A stretch of DNA of 64,000 bases from Candidatus Gastranaerophilales bacterium (GCA_944324915.1 CALUYD010000002.1:157613-221612), one strand, 5' to 3'; positions 9,153 through 17,725 are shown, counted from the stretch's first letter. Notes: generated by a model from the letters alone, not told the origin. Program-made: numbers and translations.

Positions 9153-9167
9153 TCACAATTCACCAAT

Positions 9168-9195
9168 ACCTTGATTTATATCAAGGTTTTATTTA
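9168..9195 (+). terminator. Rho-independent terminator
   Basis: A perfect inverted repeat, ACCTTGAT-TTAT-ATCAAGGT, starts 16 nt after the isochorismatase-family stop codon and is followed by TTTTATTT. Confidence 0.75.
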
Positions 9196-9210
9196 TAAAA
9201 GAGGTTTTTT

Positions 9211-9501
9211 ATGATTAATAATATTTCAATGAATTCAGCGCAATTTTTGCAGTTGGATACGGATATAAGAACAACATCTACTTCAACATTTAATGCTCAA
9301 GATGCCTATGAAAATACATTTGAAGATGTTGTATCAGAAATTGCCAACAAAACCCAAGAAGAAGAAAGAAATAACAAAATTAATTTTTCTAATCTTGGAG
9401 CTCCTGCTGGATTTTTCTTAGATACCTCTTTATTAGATGAAATAAATAATGGTGCAGTTGAGCAAAAAGCGCCAATTAATCCTTATAGTTTATTGGATTA
9501 A
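9211..9501 (+). CDS. Small hypothetical protein
   Basis: I do not recognise this 96-aa protein. It is acidic and polar with no membrane segment. It starts MINNISMNSAQFLQLDTDIR, has a Thr/Ser-rich stretch, an acidic helix around residues 28-50, and ends in NPYSLLD. AGAGG lies before the ATG. The stop codon shares a TTAA tetranucleotide with the stop of the convergent ridA gene. Ribosome site and codon use support a real gene; function is unknown. Confidence 0.6.
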   Translation: MINNISMNSAQFLQLDTDIRTTSTSTFNAQDAYENTFEDVVSEIANKTQEEERNNKINFSNLGAPAGFFLDTSLLDEINNGAVEQKAPINPYSLLD

Positions 9502-9872
9502 TTTTTATAAGCAATAATTTCTACTTCAACTTTAGCACATTTAGGCAACTTTGCTTCAGTGCAAGAGCGCGCCGGTTTTGATGTGAAATATTTAGCATAA
9601 ATTTCATTGAATGCTGAAAAATTATTCATATCATCTAAAAAGCACATTGTTTTTATAACATCATCAAAACTATATCCTGCTTCATTTAAAACCGCTTCAA
9701 TGTTTTTCATTACTTGAAGAGTTTGCTCTTCTATATTGCCATCAATAAATTGATTATTCTTTGGGTCGATTGCAATTTGACCTGAGCAATATAAAAAACC
9801 GTTTACTTTAATTGCTTGTGAATATGGACCAACAGGCTCCGGTGCATTTTTTGTATAAATTATTTCTTTCAT
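9498..9872 (-). CDS. ridA: RidA/YjgF family enamine/imine deaminase
   Basis: RidA homologue of 124 aa, normal length. It hydrolyses reactive 2-aminoacrylate and 2-aminocrotonate enamines released by PLP dehydratases. Family motifs are PEPVGPYSQAIKVNGFLYCSGQIAIDP (split over residues 11-37) and the substrate-binding Arg102 in KPARSCTEAKLPK. It lies 3 bp after the threonine dehydratase stop on the same strand. That genetic link fits the known biochemistry, since IlvA makes exactly the compound RidA removes. Confidence 0.95.
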   Translation of the reverse strand: MKEIIYTKNAPEPVGPYSQAIKVNGFLYCSGQIAIDPKNNQFIDGNIEEQTLQVMKNIEAVLNEAGYSFDDVIKTMCFLDDMNNFSAFNEIYAKYFTSKPARSCTEAKLPKCAKVEVEIIAYKN

Positions 9873-9875
9873 TTT

Positions 9876-11087
9876 TTATTCCTTTGTTGTTATGTTGTGA
9901 TACCCTGCTTCTTTAAGCGCATTTATTATTGTTTTAAAGTGTTCAAAGTTTCTTGTTTCAATAACTATATTTAAATAACATTCATTTATATCAGGGCCTT
10001 TTCCGCCTTGGTTATGCCTTACTCTTACAACATTTGCGCCATGATTTGCAATAATTGTGCTGACATCTCTTAATTGTCCGGGTTTATCTAATAATTCTAT
10101 GGTTAAATATGAAATTCTGCCTGTTTTAACCAATGCTTTATTGATAACTCTTGATAAAATATTTACATCAATATTTCCGCCTGATACAAGACATACGATA
10201 TTTTTGCCTTTTAGAGGAATTTTATCAAACATTACTGCTGCAACAGGTAAGGCTCCTGAGCCTTCTGAAATCATTTTTTCTTTTTCGATTAAAGTTAAAA
10301 CAGCGCTTGCAATTTCATCTTCTTCAACTAAAACAATTTCATCAACAAAATCTTCGCAATATTGATAAGTTAGTTCTCCGGGCAATTTTACCGCAGTACC
10401 ATCTGCAAATGTATTAACTTGGTTCAATTCAATTCTTTGTTTTGCTTTGTGCGATTCATACATTGAATCAGCGCCTTTTGCTTGCACGCCATAAACTTTG
10501 CAGGTTGGTTTAATTTGTTTAATGGTTGAAGCAACTCCTGAAATAAGACCGCCTCCGCCAATAGGAACAACAATAGCATCAACATCATTTAATTGTTCAT
10601 AAATTTCAAGAGCAATTGTTGCTTGTCCTGCTATAACATCATTATCATCGAAAGGATGAATAAAAGTTGCGCCTGTTTCTTTTTGATATTTTATAGCTTC
10701 TTGATAAGCGTCATCATAAACACCGTCTATAAGTCTAATTTCAGCTCCATAGCTTCTTGTTGCTTCAACTTTTGAAATTGGTGCTGTAAGAGGCATAAAA
10801 ATAGTTGCTTTTATGCCTTTTTCTTTAGCTGCAAGAGCAACGCCTTGTGCGTGGTTTCCGGCAGAACAAGCTATAACGCCTTTTTGTTTTTGTTCATCTG
10901 ATAATTTTGAAATTTTATAATATGCACCTCTTAATTTAAAAGAGCCTGTTAATTGCAGGTTTTCTGTTTTTAGATAGACATTATTTTTGTCGCTTAAAAA
11001 ATTTGAATGCGTAAGACTTGTTTTTCTTGCGATTTTAGATAGTACATTTTTGGCGTCATAAACCGTATCCAGCGTTAGTTTTTCCAA
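9876..11087 (-). CDS. ilvA: Threonine ammonia-lyase (threonine dehydratase) with C-terminal ACT-like domain
   Basis: PLP-dependent threonine dehydratase of 403 aa, converting threonine to 2-oxobutanoate plus ammonia. The PLP lysine is Lys51 in TGSFKLRGAYYKI, the glycine-rich phosphate loop is VPIGGGGLISG, and SAGNHAQGVALAA is the substrate-binding asparagine loop. Residues after about 330 form one ACT-like regulatory domain (ISYLTIELLDKPGQLRDVS), the short type of about 400 aa found in many anaerobes, rather than the two-domain E. coli biosynthetic form. AAGGAG precedes the ATG. It is first in an operon with ridA. Confidence 0.93.
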   Translation of the reverse strand: MEKLTLDTVYDAKNVLSKIARKTSLTHSNFLSDKNNVYLKTENLQLTGSFKLRGAYYKISKLSDEQKQKGVIACSAGNHAQGVALAAKEKGIKATIFMPLTAPISKVEATRSYGAEIRLIDGVYDDAYQEAIKYQKETGATFIHPFDDNDVIAGQATIALEIYEQLNDVDAIVVPIGGGGLISGVASTIKQIKPTCKVYGVQAKGADSMYESHKAKQRIELNQVNTFADGTAVKLPGELTYQYCEDFVDEIVLVEEDEIASAVLTLIEKEKMISEGSGALPVAAVMFDKIPLKGKNIVCLVSGGNIDVNILSRVINKALVKTGRISYLTIELLDKPGQLRDVSTIIANHGANVVRVRHNQGGKGPDINECYLNIVIETRNFEHFKTIINALKEAGYHNITTKE

Positions 11088-11222
11088 AATTATCTCCTTA
11101 TTTTTAATAAAATTTTAGCAAAAAATATGAATTATAGCTATTTTTGTAACATTTTGAAAATAAGACAATAATAGGATGAAAATTCAAAAAAGATAAATTA
11201 TTATAACGATTAAGGAAAAAAT

Positions 11223-11414
11223 ATGGCTATAAGAATACTGTTATTAATATTAGCTTTTGCTCTTGTTGTTAATCTTGTATTAACATTAGTCGGATTTTTT
11301 AGCGGAGTTAATTTATATGAAAAATACGGTAAGCAAATCTTGAATTTTTTTATAGGCTTTGCTCTCTTTATAATAGCTGTTTACATTGTTTTTGCGATTA
11401 TGGGATTAATTTAA
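11223..11414 (+). CDS. Small two-helix membrane protein
   Basis: Protein of 63 aa composed almost entirely of two hydrophobic helices (about residues 3-25 and 38-60), joined by GVNLYEKYGKQILN. It begins right after an AAGGAAAAAAT ribosome site and ends 12 bp before the SPFH gene, so the two are probably co-transcribed. Function is unknown; it may be a partner of the SPFH protein in the membrane. Confidence 0.6.
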   Translation: MAIRILLLILAFALVVNLVLTLVGFFSGVNLYEKYGKQILNFFIGFALFIIAVYIVFAIMGLI

Positions 11415-11426
11415 AAAGGATATAAT

Positions 11427-12218
11427 ATGACAAAAGATAAAAGTAGCTTGATTGTTGCAATAGTAATTTTATTTATAATTTTCATAGTTTTTTGTAACCC
11501 TATTGCAATAGTTGGAGTAGGCGAAAGAGGCGTTAAAGTTACTCTTGGCAGAGTTTCTCCTCAAAGTTATGCAGAGGGCGTTCATTTTGTTACACCTTTT
11601 ATTTCAAAAATAAAAGTTATGAATGTTAAAACTCAAAAACTTTCTACTCCGACTGAAGTTTATACAAAAGATATTCAGCAAGCAAAAATAAGCTATGTTG
11701 TAAACTATAATCTTATGCCTCAACATGTTCATGAAATGTATAGATTAGTTGGTATGAATTATGTTGATACAATTTTAATTCCTGCTATTGAAGGTAATAT
11801 CAAAGATGTTATAGGCAAATGGAATGCTCAAGATTTAGTTGCAAATAGAGCGACTGCGACTGCTGATATTTTAAATAAATTACAAACTCAATTAGAAAAG
11901 AAATATATTAATGTTACTTCTTTTCAAATAATTGATATTAATTATTCTGAAGTATTCGAAAGAGCAATTGAATCAAAAGTTACAGCAGAACAAGAAGCTC
12001 TAAAAGCTAAAAATAAAACCGTTCAAGTTGAAGAAGAAGCAAAACAAAAATTAATTACAGCGCAAGCTGAAGCAAAATCAATGCAAATAAGAGCTACTGC
12101 TCTAACTCAAAATAAAGCTCTTGTTGAATATGAAGCAGTTCAAAAATGGGATGGAAAATTGCCTCAATATATGATGGGTGGTTCAGTTCCATTTATAAAT
12201 ATGACACCTAAAAAATAA
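11427..12218 (+). CDS. SPFH/band 7 (prohibitin-like) membrane protein
   Basis: Protein of 263 aa with one N-terminal membrane helix (about residues 8-28) followed by an SPFH domain: VGVGERGVKVTLGRVSPQSYAEGVHFVTPF is typical (quoted here over two parts of the domain, residues 29-60). A coiled coil rich in Ala, Glu and Lys (EALKAKNKTVQVEEEAKQ and onward) follows. This matches prohibitin/HflC-like scaffolds that form membrane rings and often control proteases. AAAGGAT lies before the ATG. No FtsH or NfeD gene is adjacent, so the partner is not shown by context. Confidence 0.85.
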   Translation: MTKDKSSLIVAIVILFIIFIVFCNPIAIVGVGERGVKVTLGRVSPQSYAEGVHFVTPFISKIKVMNVKTQKLSTPTEVYTKDIQQAKISYVVNYNLMPQHVHEMYRLVGMNYVDTILIPAIEGNIKDVIGKWNAQDLVANRATATADILNKLQTQLEKKYINVTSFQIIDINYSEVFERAIESKVTAEQEALKAKNKTVQVEEEAKQKLITAQAEAKSMQIRATALTQNKALVEYEAVQKWDGKLPQYMMGGSVPFINMTPKK

Positions 12219-12237
12219 TTTAGATATAAAGAATATG

Positions 12238-12267
12238 CAAAGCTATCAAATTTATTTGATAGCTTTG
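12238..12267 (+). terminator. Hairpin, probable terminator of the SPFH gene
   Basis: Perfect 13-bp arms (CAAAGCTATCAAA and TTTGATAGCTTTG) enclose a TTTA loop 19 nt after the SPFH stop. The following sequence is TTGTATAATG rather than a clean T-run, so the hairpin could also act in the leader of the next gene. Confidence 0.55.
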
Positions 12268-12297
12268 TTGTATAATGATTTCAACAAGAGGTTATTT

Positions 12298-13092
12298 ATG
12301 AACATACTAGAAGCAAAAATGCTTGATATACTTGTTGATTTGCATGAAAATCACAATGTAGAAAGTATAAAAGCAGAATTTGAAGCCGAAGGAACAAGAC
12401 TCGAAGAAGCATTAAGATTAAAAGAAATTGTTACAAAAGCAGGTCTTGATTTAACAATAAAAATAGGCGGTTGTGAAGCAATTAAAGATATGTATGATGC
12501 AAGAGCAATAGGAGCAAGTACTATTGTTGCGCCTATGATTGAATCAAGCTATGCTCTTAAAAAATACGTGCAAGCGCTAAACTTTGTTTTTCCTCAAGAA
12601 GAAAGAAAACAAATCAAGTTTTTAATTAATATTGAAACAATTTCAGGTTTTAAAAATTTAGATGATATTATCAATTCTTCAGAGTTTTATGAAATCAACG
12701 GTATTACCCTTGGAAGAAGTGATATGGCAGGTTCTATGGGTTTATCTAAAGATAAAGTTGATAGCGATGAAATTTTTAATATGGCAGAAATTATATCTTT
12801 AAATATGAAAAATTTAAATAAAGATATGGTGATTGGAGGAAATGTTTCAGCGCTATCTTTGGATTTTTTTAAAAAAATACCTTATCTATCAAGGTTTGAA
12901 ACAAGAAAAGTAATTTTTAATCGTGAAATTTTAAATAAAAATCCTCTAAAATCTCTATCAAAAGCGCTAGAGTTTGAATTGATGTGGCAAAAAAATAAAC
13001 TAGAGTTTCATGAAATGATGTTGAATAAAGATAAAATCAGATTAAAACTTTTAGAAGAAAGATATGAAAAGTTAACAAGTTCTACTTTCTAA
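12298..13092 (+). CDS. HpcH/HpaI aldolase/citrate lyase-family protein
   Basis: Protein of 264 aa resembling the HpcH/HpaI aldolase and citrate lyase beta fold. Supporting strings are LIKIGG-type strand TIKIGGCEAIKDMYDARAIG, ASTIVAPMIESSYALKKYV, FLINIETISGFKNLDDI (the substrate-binding glutamate strand) and GITLGRSDMAGSMGL (the metal-binding aspartate loop). A charged helical tail of about 60 residues follows the barrel. The start is ATG 12298, set by AAGAGG 6 nt upstream; a longer reading would run through the terminator hairpin. The substrate is unknown. The 3' end overlaps the convergent ogt by 21 bp. Confidence 0.72.
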   Translation: MNILEAKMLDILVDLHENHNVESIKAEFEAEGTRLEEALRLKEIVTKAGLDLTIKIGGCEAIKDMYDARAIGASTIVAPMIESSYALKKYVQALNFVFPQEERKQIKFLINIETISGFKNLDDIINSSEFYEINGITLGRSDMAGSMGLSKDKVDSDEIFNMAEIISLNMKNLNKDMVIGGNVSALSLDFFKKIPYLSRFETRKVIFNREILNKNPLKSLSKALEFELMWQKNKLEFHEMMLNKDKIRLKLLEERYEKLTSSTF

Positions 13093-13539
13093 ATTTAATA
13101 AAAACTCTTTAATTTTATTATTGTAGGCAAAACCGCCTAATTTAGCTGATTTTGGTATTACTCTATGACATGGAATTATAATTAAAATCGGATTTTTATT
13201 GCATGAATTTCCAACTGCTCTTTGAGCGTTTTTATTGTTGATTTTATTTGCTATTTCTTGATAGTTTGATGTTTTTCCGTATGGAATTTTTTTTAATTCT
13301 TCCCAAACATTTTTTTGAAAAGGTGTTCCTTTTAGTAAAATCGGTATATCAAAATATTTTCTTTTATTTGAAAAATATTCATCTAATTGATGACGTATTT
13401 TTTTAGATAACTCATTTTCTTTTGAAGATAGACCGATTTTTTCACTCGGCTTTAGTGAAATCAATTTATTTTCATAAATTTGAAATTCAAATATTCCTAT
13501 TGGTGAATTATAGTAAAAATTTTCTTTTGTATTAATCAT
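13072..13539 (-). CDS. ogt: Methylated-DNA--protein-cysteine methyltransferase
   Basis: DNA repair methyltransferase of 155 aa that transfers alkyl groups from O6-alkylguanine to itself. The acceptor is Cys124 in IIPCHRVI, preceded by GTPFQKNVWEELKKIPYGKTSNYQEIA (the helix-turn-helix region, residues 71-97) and QRAVGNSCNKNP. It is the last gene of the group hcp-cupin-ogt and overlaps the cupin gene by 8 bp, so it is probably made together with the nitrosative-stress enzyme Hcp. Confidence 0.95.
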   Translation of the reverse strand: MINTKENFYYNSPIGIFEFQIYENKLISLKPSEKIGLSSKENELSKKIRHQLDEYFSNKRKYFDIPILLKGTPFQKNVWEELKKIPYGKTSNYQEIANKINNKNAQRAVGNSCNKNPILIIIPCHRVIPKSAKLGGFAYNNKIKEFLLNLESRTC

Positions 13540-13843
13540 GAGTATGTTTTGGTCTTAAAAGAAGCATTTTTGTATTTTCAATCGCTTTTAATCCATGTGG
13601 AGTTTTAGCAGGCATTATAATCATCTCTCCTGCTTTTAATCTATGAATTGTGTTGCCGATAGTTATATCGGCAACACCTTCTATAATTTGTGCTACTTCA
13701 TCTTCTTTATCACAATGAAGTTGTCTTTCTTGTCCTGATTTAAAAGAAATTAGAGTAAGTGAACTGTTGTTATTATCAAATACTAATTTTTTATTGATAT
13801 TTTCTAAATATTCAATGTCTTTTAAATTAATTATTTCGCTCAT
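13532..13843 (-). CDS. Small cupin-domain protein
   Basis: Single-domain cupin of 103 aa. The two cupin motifs are visible: GQERQLHCDKEDEVAQIIEG (a divergent motif 1 in which His and Glu ligands can be placed) and LKAGEMIIMPAKTPHGLKA (motif 2 with the metal histidine). It overlaps hcp by 17 bp upstream and ogt by 8 bp downstream, so all three are translationally linked. Cupins beside hcp are often thought to sense or bind a small ligand; the role here is unknown. Confidence 0.82.
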   Translation of the reverse strand: MSEIINLKDIEYLENINKKLVFDNNNSSLTLISFKSGQERQLHCDKEDEVAQIIEGVADITIGNTIHRLKAGEMIIMPAKTPHGLKAIENTKMLLLRPKHTHD

Positions 13844-15377
13844 TATTTAATATTTCCTCTAAATCTTCTTTTGGAGTTGTTATAGGTTTTATTTTATATT
13901 TATCAACTAATATATTCAAGACATTAGGGGAAATAAAATTTGGTAAACTTGGTCCAAGTTTAATATTTTCAACACCCAAATATAAAAGTGTTAATAAAAT
14001 ACATACAGCTTTTTGCTCATACCAAGATAATATAAAACTTAGCGCAAGTTCATTTATTGAGCAATTAAAATTTTCAGCTAATGCATTTGCAACTTTTATT
14101 GCTGAATATGCATCATTGCATTGACCCATATCTAAAATTCTTGGTATACCTTCGATATCGCCTAAATTTAAATCGTTAAATCTGTATTTTCCGCAAGCTA
14201 AAGTAAGAATAATAGAATCTTTTGGGGTTAATTTTGCAAATTCGCTGTAATAATTTCTTCCCGTTTTAGCGCCGTCACATCCGCCAATTAGGAAAATATG
14301 GTTAATTTTTTTAGATTTGATTAATTCTATTATTTTATTTGCATGACTTAATACGCTTTTGTGTCCGAAACCTACTAATAATTTATCTCCGCCATTAATA
14401 CCTGTCATTTTTTTGTATTCGTCATATCCTTTAAGTTCAAGTGCTTTTTTAATAATTGGTGTAAAATCTTTTTTATCGTCTATATGTATAACATCAGGAT
14501 ATCCTACAATAGATGTTGTAAAAACTCTATCTTTATAGCTTTCTTTTGGTGGCATTATACAATTTGTTGTAAATAATATTGGAGCAGGAACATTATCAAA
14601 TTCTATTTGTTGATTTTGCCAAGCTGTGCCAAAATTACCTTTTAAGTGTTTGTATTTATTTAATTTTGGATAGGAATGAGCCGGAAGCATTTCTCCATGG
14701 GTATAAATATTAATATTTTTATCTTTTGTTTGTTCAAGCAATAATTCTAAATCTTTTAAATCGTGTCCTGTTACAATAATGAACGGTCCTTTTTCGATGT
14801 TTGTTGTAACCTCTTTAATTTCAGGATTTGAAAAAGTCTTTGTATTTGCACTATCCAATAATTCCATACATTTTAGATTGATTTTTCCTGTTTTTAGGAC
14901 AAAATTAATTAATTCTCCGATTGATAATTCTTCTGCTATTGCTTGCAATGCTTCATAGAAAAAATCATTTACTTCATCATCGCTGTATCCTAAAACTTTT
15001 GCATGGTGACTATATGCTGCTATTCCTTTTAGACCGAATAAAATTAATGATTTTAAACTTTTGATGTCCTCATTTTCTTCATTCCATAATTTTTTAATAT
15101 CAAATTTGAAATCACAATTTATATTTTCTTCAACTTTATCTATAAATTCTTTTATGGCTTCATTATCATAATTAACATTTGTAATTGTGATAAATAACCC
15201 ATTTATTAATAAATTTGTATTTTGGGGGGTTTTATCATTGCATATTGCAAGTTCAACTAAAGCATTAATTAATTCATCTTGAAGATTTGCAGTATCGGCT
15301 TTTTTGCCGCATACCCCTTGAATTGTGCAACCTTTTTTAGGAACACTTTGTTCACATTGATAGCAAAACATATCCAT
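13827..15377 (-). CDS. hcp: Hybrid cluster protein (hydroxylamine reductase)
   Basis: Hcp of 516 aa, close to the family's usual 530-550. The N-terminal cysteines C5-x2-C8-x8-C17-x5-C23 match the class I form typical of strict anaerobes. Ligands of the hybrid cluster can be placed: GHDLKDLE, THGEMLPAH, NCIMPP, GGCDGAK, TLACGKYRF and LDMGQCNDAYSA, then WYEQKAV. Hcp reduces hydroxylamine in vitro and acts as an NO reductase in vivo. AAGGAG lies 8 nt before the ATG. It heads a coupled group with a cupin and ogt. A divergent LysR gene is not adjacent; both are on the minus strand, 203 bp apart. Confidence 0.96.
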   Translation of the reverse strand: MDMFCYQCEQSVPKKGCTIQGVCGKKADTANLQDELINALVELAICNDKTPQNTNLLINGLFITITNVNYDNEAIKEFIDKVEENINCDFKFDIKKLWNEENEDIKSLKSLILFGLKGIAAYSHHAKVLGYSDDEVNDFFYEALQAIAEELSIGELINFVLKTGKINLKCMELLDSANTKTFSNPEIKEVTTNIEKGPFIIVTGHDLKDLELLLEQTKDKNINIYTHGEMLPAHSYPKLNKYKHLKGNFGTAWQNQQIEFDNVPAPILFTTNCIMPPKESYKDRVFTTSIVGYPDVIHIDDKKDFTPIIKKALELKGYDEYKKMTGINGGDKLLVGFGHKSVLSHANKIIELIKSKKINHIFLIGGCDGAKTGRNYYSEFAKLTPKDSIILTLACGKYRFNDLNLGDIEGIPRILDMGQCNDAYSAIKVANALAENFNCSINELALSFILSWYEQKAVCILLTLLYLGVENIKLGPSLPNFISPNVLNILVDKYKIKPITTPKEDLEEILNNERNN

Positions 15378-15580
15378 ATTTTCTTCTCCTTTTTTTGTGT
15401 GTTTTTATATTATTGCTTTAGTTTTGGTTTGTCTTGATGATATAAGCTAGTTTTTTAGATTAGTTTTGATTGGATAATATATTTTTTAAAAATATGTATT
15501 ATCTTTAAAATATGCAATAAGAAGAATGACATATAATTCAATGAAGAAAAAATTTGATATAGAAAAATATATCGAAATGT

Positions 15581-16471
15581 TTATTTAAATTTTTTGTATA
15601 ATTCTTCTAAAAAAAGTTTGGCAGGTTTAGAAAAAACTTGATTTTTCTTCCAAGCGATATTTATCTCAACTTCCAATTTTGGACTTAGCGGTCTAAAGCA
15701 TAGCGGAGAATTTATTGTGTTTTTGATTAATCTATCTAAGCCTAGAGTATACCCTATTTTATTTTCTGTCATAATTGCAGCATTATAAATTAAATTATAT
15801 GTTCCTGCTATATTTAATTTTTCAAAGTTATCCCCAAACCAATTTAAAATAGGATTGTTATTAAAAGTTTTCTTTATTGCTTGTCTTGAAATTAAAATCG
15901 GTAAATTTATTATGTCTTCAATTTTTACATTTTTCTTTTTGGCTAAAGGGTCATCTTGTCTTAGTAGAATACCCCAAGTATCTTTTTTTCTAAGATTTAA
16001 GTATTTGTATTTGTCTGGAACAAAGGGTTCGATAAAAATACAAAAATCTAATATGCCTTTATCTAGTTTTTCTGATAAGTCTTCGCTGTCGCCTGAAACA
16101 ATATGAAATTTTATTTTAGGGTAATCCTTTTTTAATGTTGCCATTATATCTGAAATTATGCTTATTGATTTTGTTTCGCCTGCGCCGATATAGATATCTC
16201 CTGTGATTTCATCTTTAATTGAGCAAAATTCGTTTTCTGTTTTTTCAACAAGTTCAATAATTTCTTCTGCTCTTTTTCTTAAAATCATACCTTCCGGAGT
16301 TAAGGTTACATTGTGATTACCTCTGATGAATAATTTTTGACCTAGTTCTTTTTCTAAATCCTGTAATTGTCTTGATAATGTAGGTTGCGTTAAATGCATT
16401 GAGTTTGCAGCTTTTGTGATGTTTCCTATTTGTGCAACTGTTAAAAAATATTTTAAAACTCTTATTTCCAT
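15581..16471 (-). CDS. LysR-family transcriptional regulator
   Basis: LTTR of 296 aa. The N-terminal winged helix-turn-helix is clear (MEIRVLKYFLTVAQIGNITK, then AANSMHLTQPTLSRQLQDLE), followed by a two-part effector domain. It is divergently placed from the acetyltransferase-flavodoxin-hydrolase-CMD/cupin operon and is the likely regulator. Its own promoter is strong (TTGACA, 16-bp spacer, TAAAAT) and ends 6 nt before the ATG, giving a leaderless message. The -35 lies inside an LTTR box, so autorepression is expected. The effector is unknown. Confidence 0.93.
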   Translation of the reverse strand: MEIRVLKYFLTVAQIGNITKAANSMHLTQPTLSRQLQDLEKELGQKLFIRGNHNVTLTPEGMILRKRAEEIIELVEKTENEFCSIKDEITGDIYIGAGETKSISIISDIMATLKKDYPKIKFHIVSGDSEDLSEKLDKGILDFCIFIEPFVPDKYKYLNLRKKDTWGILLRQDDPLAKKKNVKIEDIINLPILISRQAIKKTFNNNPILNWFGDNFEKLNIAGTYNLIYNAAIMTENKIGYTLGLDRLIKNTINSPLCFRPLSPKLEVEINIAWKKNQVFSKPAKLFLEELYKKFK

Positions 16472-16477
16472 ATTTTT

Positions 16478-16505
16478 ATTTTACTTTATTTGTTATGCCT
16501 GTCAA
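16478..16505 (-). promoter_or_regulatory. Promoter of the LysR gene, leaderless layout
   Basis: Consensus TTGACA (16505-16500), a 16-nt spacer and TAAAAT (16483-16478) are followed by 6 nt and the ATG. This is the best-matching sigma-70 promoter I saw in the window. Confidence 0.7.
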
Positions 16506-16510
16506 GCATA
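16494..16510. promoter_or_regulatory. LysR-type binding box overlapping the lysR -35
   Basis: TATGC-CTGTCAA-GCATA is a perfect dyad with the T-N11-A core of LTTR boxes. Its spacer contains the -35 hexamer of the LysR gene on the other strand, so binding would shut the LysR gene and could activate the divergent operon, whose start is about 90 bp away. Confidence 0.6.
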
Positions 16511-16529
16511 TCAGATAATTTAATATAGG

Positions 16530-16559
16530 TATTTGCTATTTCACTAAAAATAGTAAATA
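16530..16559. promoter_or_regulatory. Second inverted repeat before the acetyltransferase operon
   Basis: TATTTGCTATTT and AAATAGTAAATA are arms with one mismatch, separated by CACTAA. The dyad lies 37 bp before the operon's first ATG, near where its promoter must be. It may be a second regulator site or part of the core promoter. Confidence 0.35.
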
Positions 16560-16596
16560 ATAATTTTATAAATAAATTTTTTAAAGGGTATTTGTT

Positions 16597-17169
16597 ATGA
16601 ATAATAAAGAATTTATTGAGAAAATGAATAAAATTGAATATATTGATGAAAATTCAATTTTGTATGAAAAATTCCATTCTTTAAGCGAAGAAGCAAGAAA
16701 AATAACAATGGAATTGAATAACAAATATCATACTCAAGATGAAATAAGAGAGCTTTTTTCGCAATTAACCGATAAAAAAATAGATAATAGTTTTAAATTG
16801 TTTCCGCCATTTTATACTGAATGCGGGATAAATATAACTCTAGGTAAAAATGTTTTTATAAATGCTTGTTGTAAATTTCAAGACCAAGCAGGAATTGAAA
16901 TAGGAGATAACGTTTTAATAGGTCATAGTGTTGTAATTGCTACCTTAAATCATGATTTTAATCCGAATAAAAGAGCATCTATGATACCAAAGAAAGTAAA
17001 AATTGGCTCAAGCGTTTGGATAGGCTCTAATTCTACAATTCTTCCGGGGGTTACCATTAATGACGGTGCAATTATTGGCGCAGGTTCTGTTGTAGTTAAA
17101 GATGTTCCTAAAAATGCGGTTGTAGCAGGAAATCCTGCAAAAATTATAAAATATATTGAAAAGGAGTAA
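16597..17169 (+). CDS. Maltose/galactoside O-acetyltransferase-like protein
   Basis: Left-handed beta-helix acetyltransferase of 190 aa. An N-terminal helical cap (about residues 1-50) is followed by hexapeptide repeats; VFINACCKFQDQAGIEIGDN, then IGHSVVIATLNHDFNP contains the catalytic histidine, and IGSNSTILPGVTINDGAIIG, VVKDVPKNAVVAGNPAK close the helix. It acetylates a sugar or similar acceptor from acetyl-CoA. AAAGGG precedes the ATG. It is the first gene of the LysR-linked operon and ends 2 bp before the flavodoxin-like gene. Confidence 0.88.
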   Translation: MNNKEFIEKMNKIEYIDENSILYEKFHSLSEEARKITMELNNKYHTQDEIRELFSQLTDKKIDNSFKLFPPFYTECGINITLGKNVFINACCKFQDQAGIEIGDNVLIGHSVVIATLNHDFNPNKRASMIPKKVKIGSSVWIGSNSTILPGVTINDGAIIGAGSVVVKDVPKNAVVAGNPAKIIKYIEKE

Positions 17170-17171
17170 AT

Positions 17172-17711
17172 ATGGCAAAAAAAGTTTTGATTATAGCTAC
17201 AAGCCCAAGAAAAAACGGAAATTCAAATAGATTAGCTCAAGAATTTGAAAAAGGCGCACTAAGTAATGGAAATGAAGCTGAAATTGTGTATCTTTACGAT
17301 AAAAAAATAGCCTTCTGTAAAGGTTGTATGGTGTGTTCCGGGCTTCATAAATGCGCAATTAATGATGATGCAAATACTATAATTGAAAAGATGAAAAATG
17401 CTGATGTTATTGCTTGGGCAACTCCTGTTTATTATTATAATATGTCAGGTCAAATGAAGACTATGATTGATAGATCTAATGCGCTATATTATACAGAAAA
17501 TAAATTTAAAGATATTTATCTATTGGCTTGCGCTGCTGAAAATCATCCTAGCGCTATTGATGGCACAATAACAGGATTAAAAGGCTGGATAGCTTGTCAT
17601 AGCGGTGTAGAGTTAAAAGGCGTTATAAGAGGTCTTGGGGTTTATGAAGTTGGAGCTATCGAAAATATGCCTGTTTTAAAAGAGGCTTATGAAATGGGTA
17701 AAAATATTTAA
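17172..17711 (+). CDS. NADPH-dependent FMN reductase/iron-sulfur flavoprotein-like
   Basis: Flavodoxin-fold protein of 179 aa. The FMN phosphate loop is IATSPRKNGNSNRLA near the N-terminus, and TPVYYYNMSGQMKTMIDR is the typical flavin-binding loop of the family. The segment CKGCMVCSGLHKC holds four cysteines like those of iron-sulfur flavoproteins, so an Fe-S cluster is possible but unproven. It is the second gene of the LysR-linked operon, 2 bp after the first and 14 bp before the third. It probably passes electrons to an unknown acceptor. Confidence 0.85.
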   Translation: MAKKVLIIATSPRKNGNSNRLAQEFEKGALSNGNEAEIVYLYDKKIAFCKGCMVCSGLHKCAINDDANTIIEKMKNADVIAWATPVYYYNMSGQMKTMIDRSNALYYTENKFKDIYLLACAAENHPSAIDGTITGLKGWIACHSGVELKGVIRGLGVYEVGAIENMPVLKEAYEMGKNI

Positions 17712-17725
17712 AAGGAGAAAATCCA

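Noticed and set aside
15526..15588. 20-codon frame starting MTYNSMKKK between hcp and the LysR gene, with AAGAAG upstream
   Set aside because: Too short to support, overlaps the end of the LysR gene, and no conserved motif.
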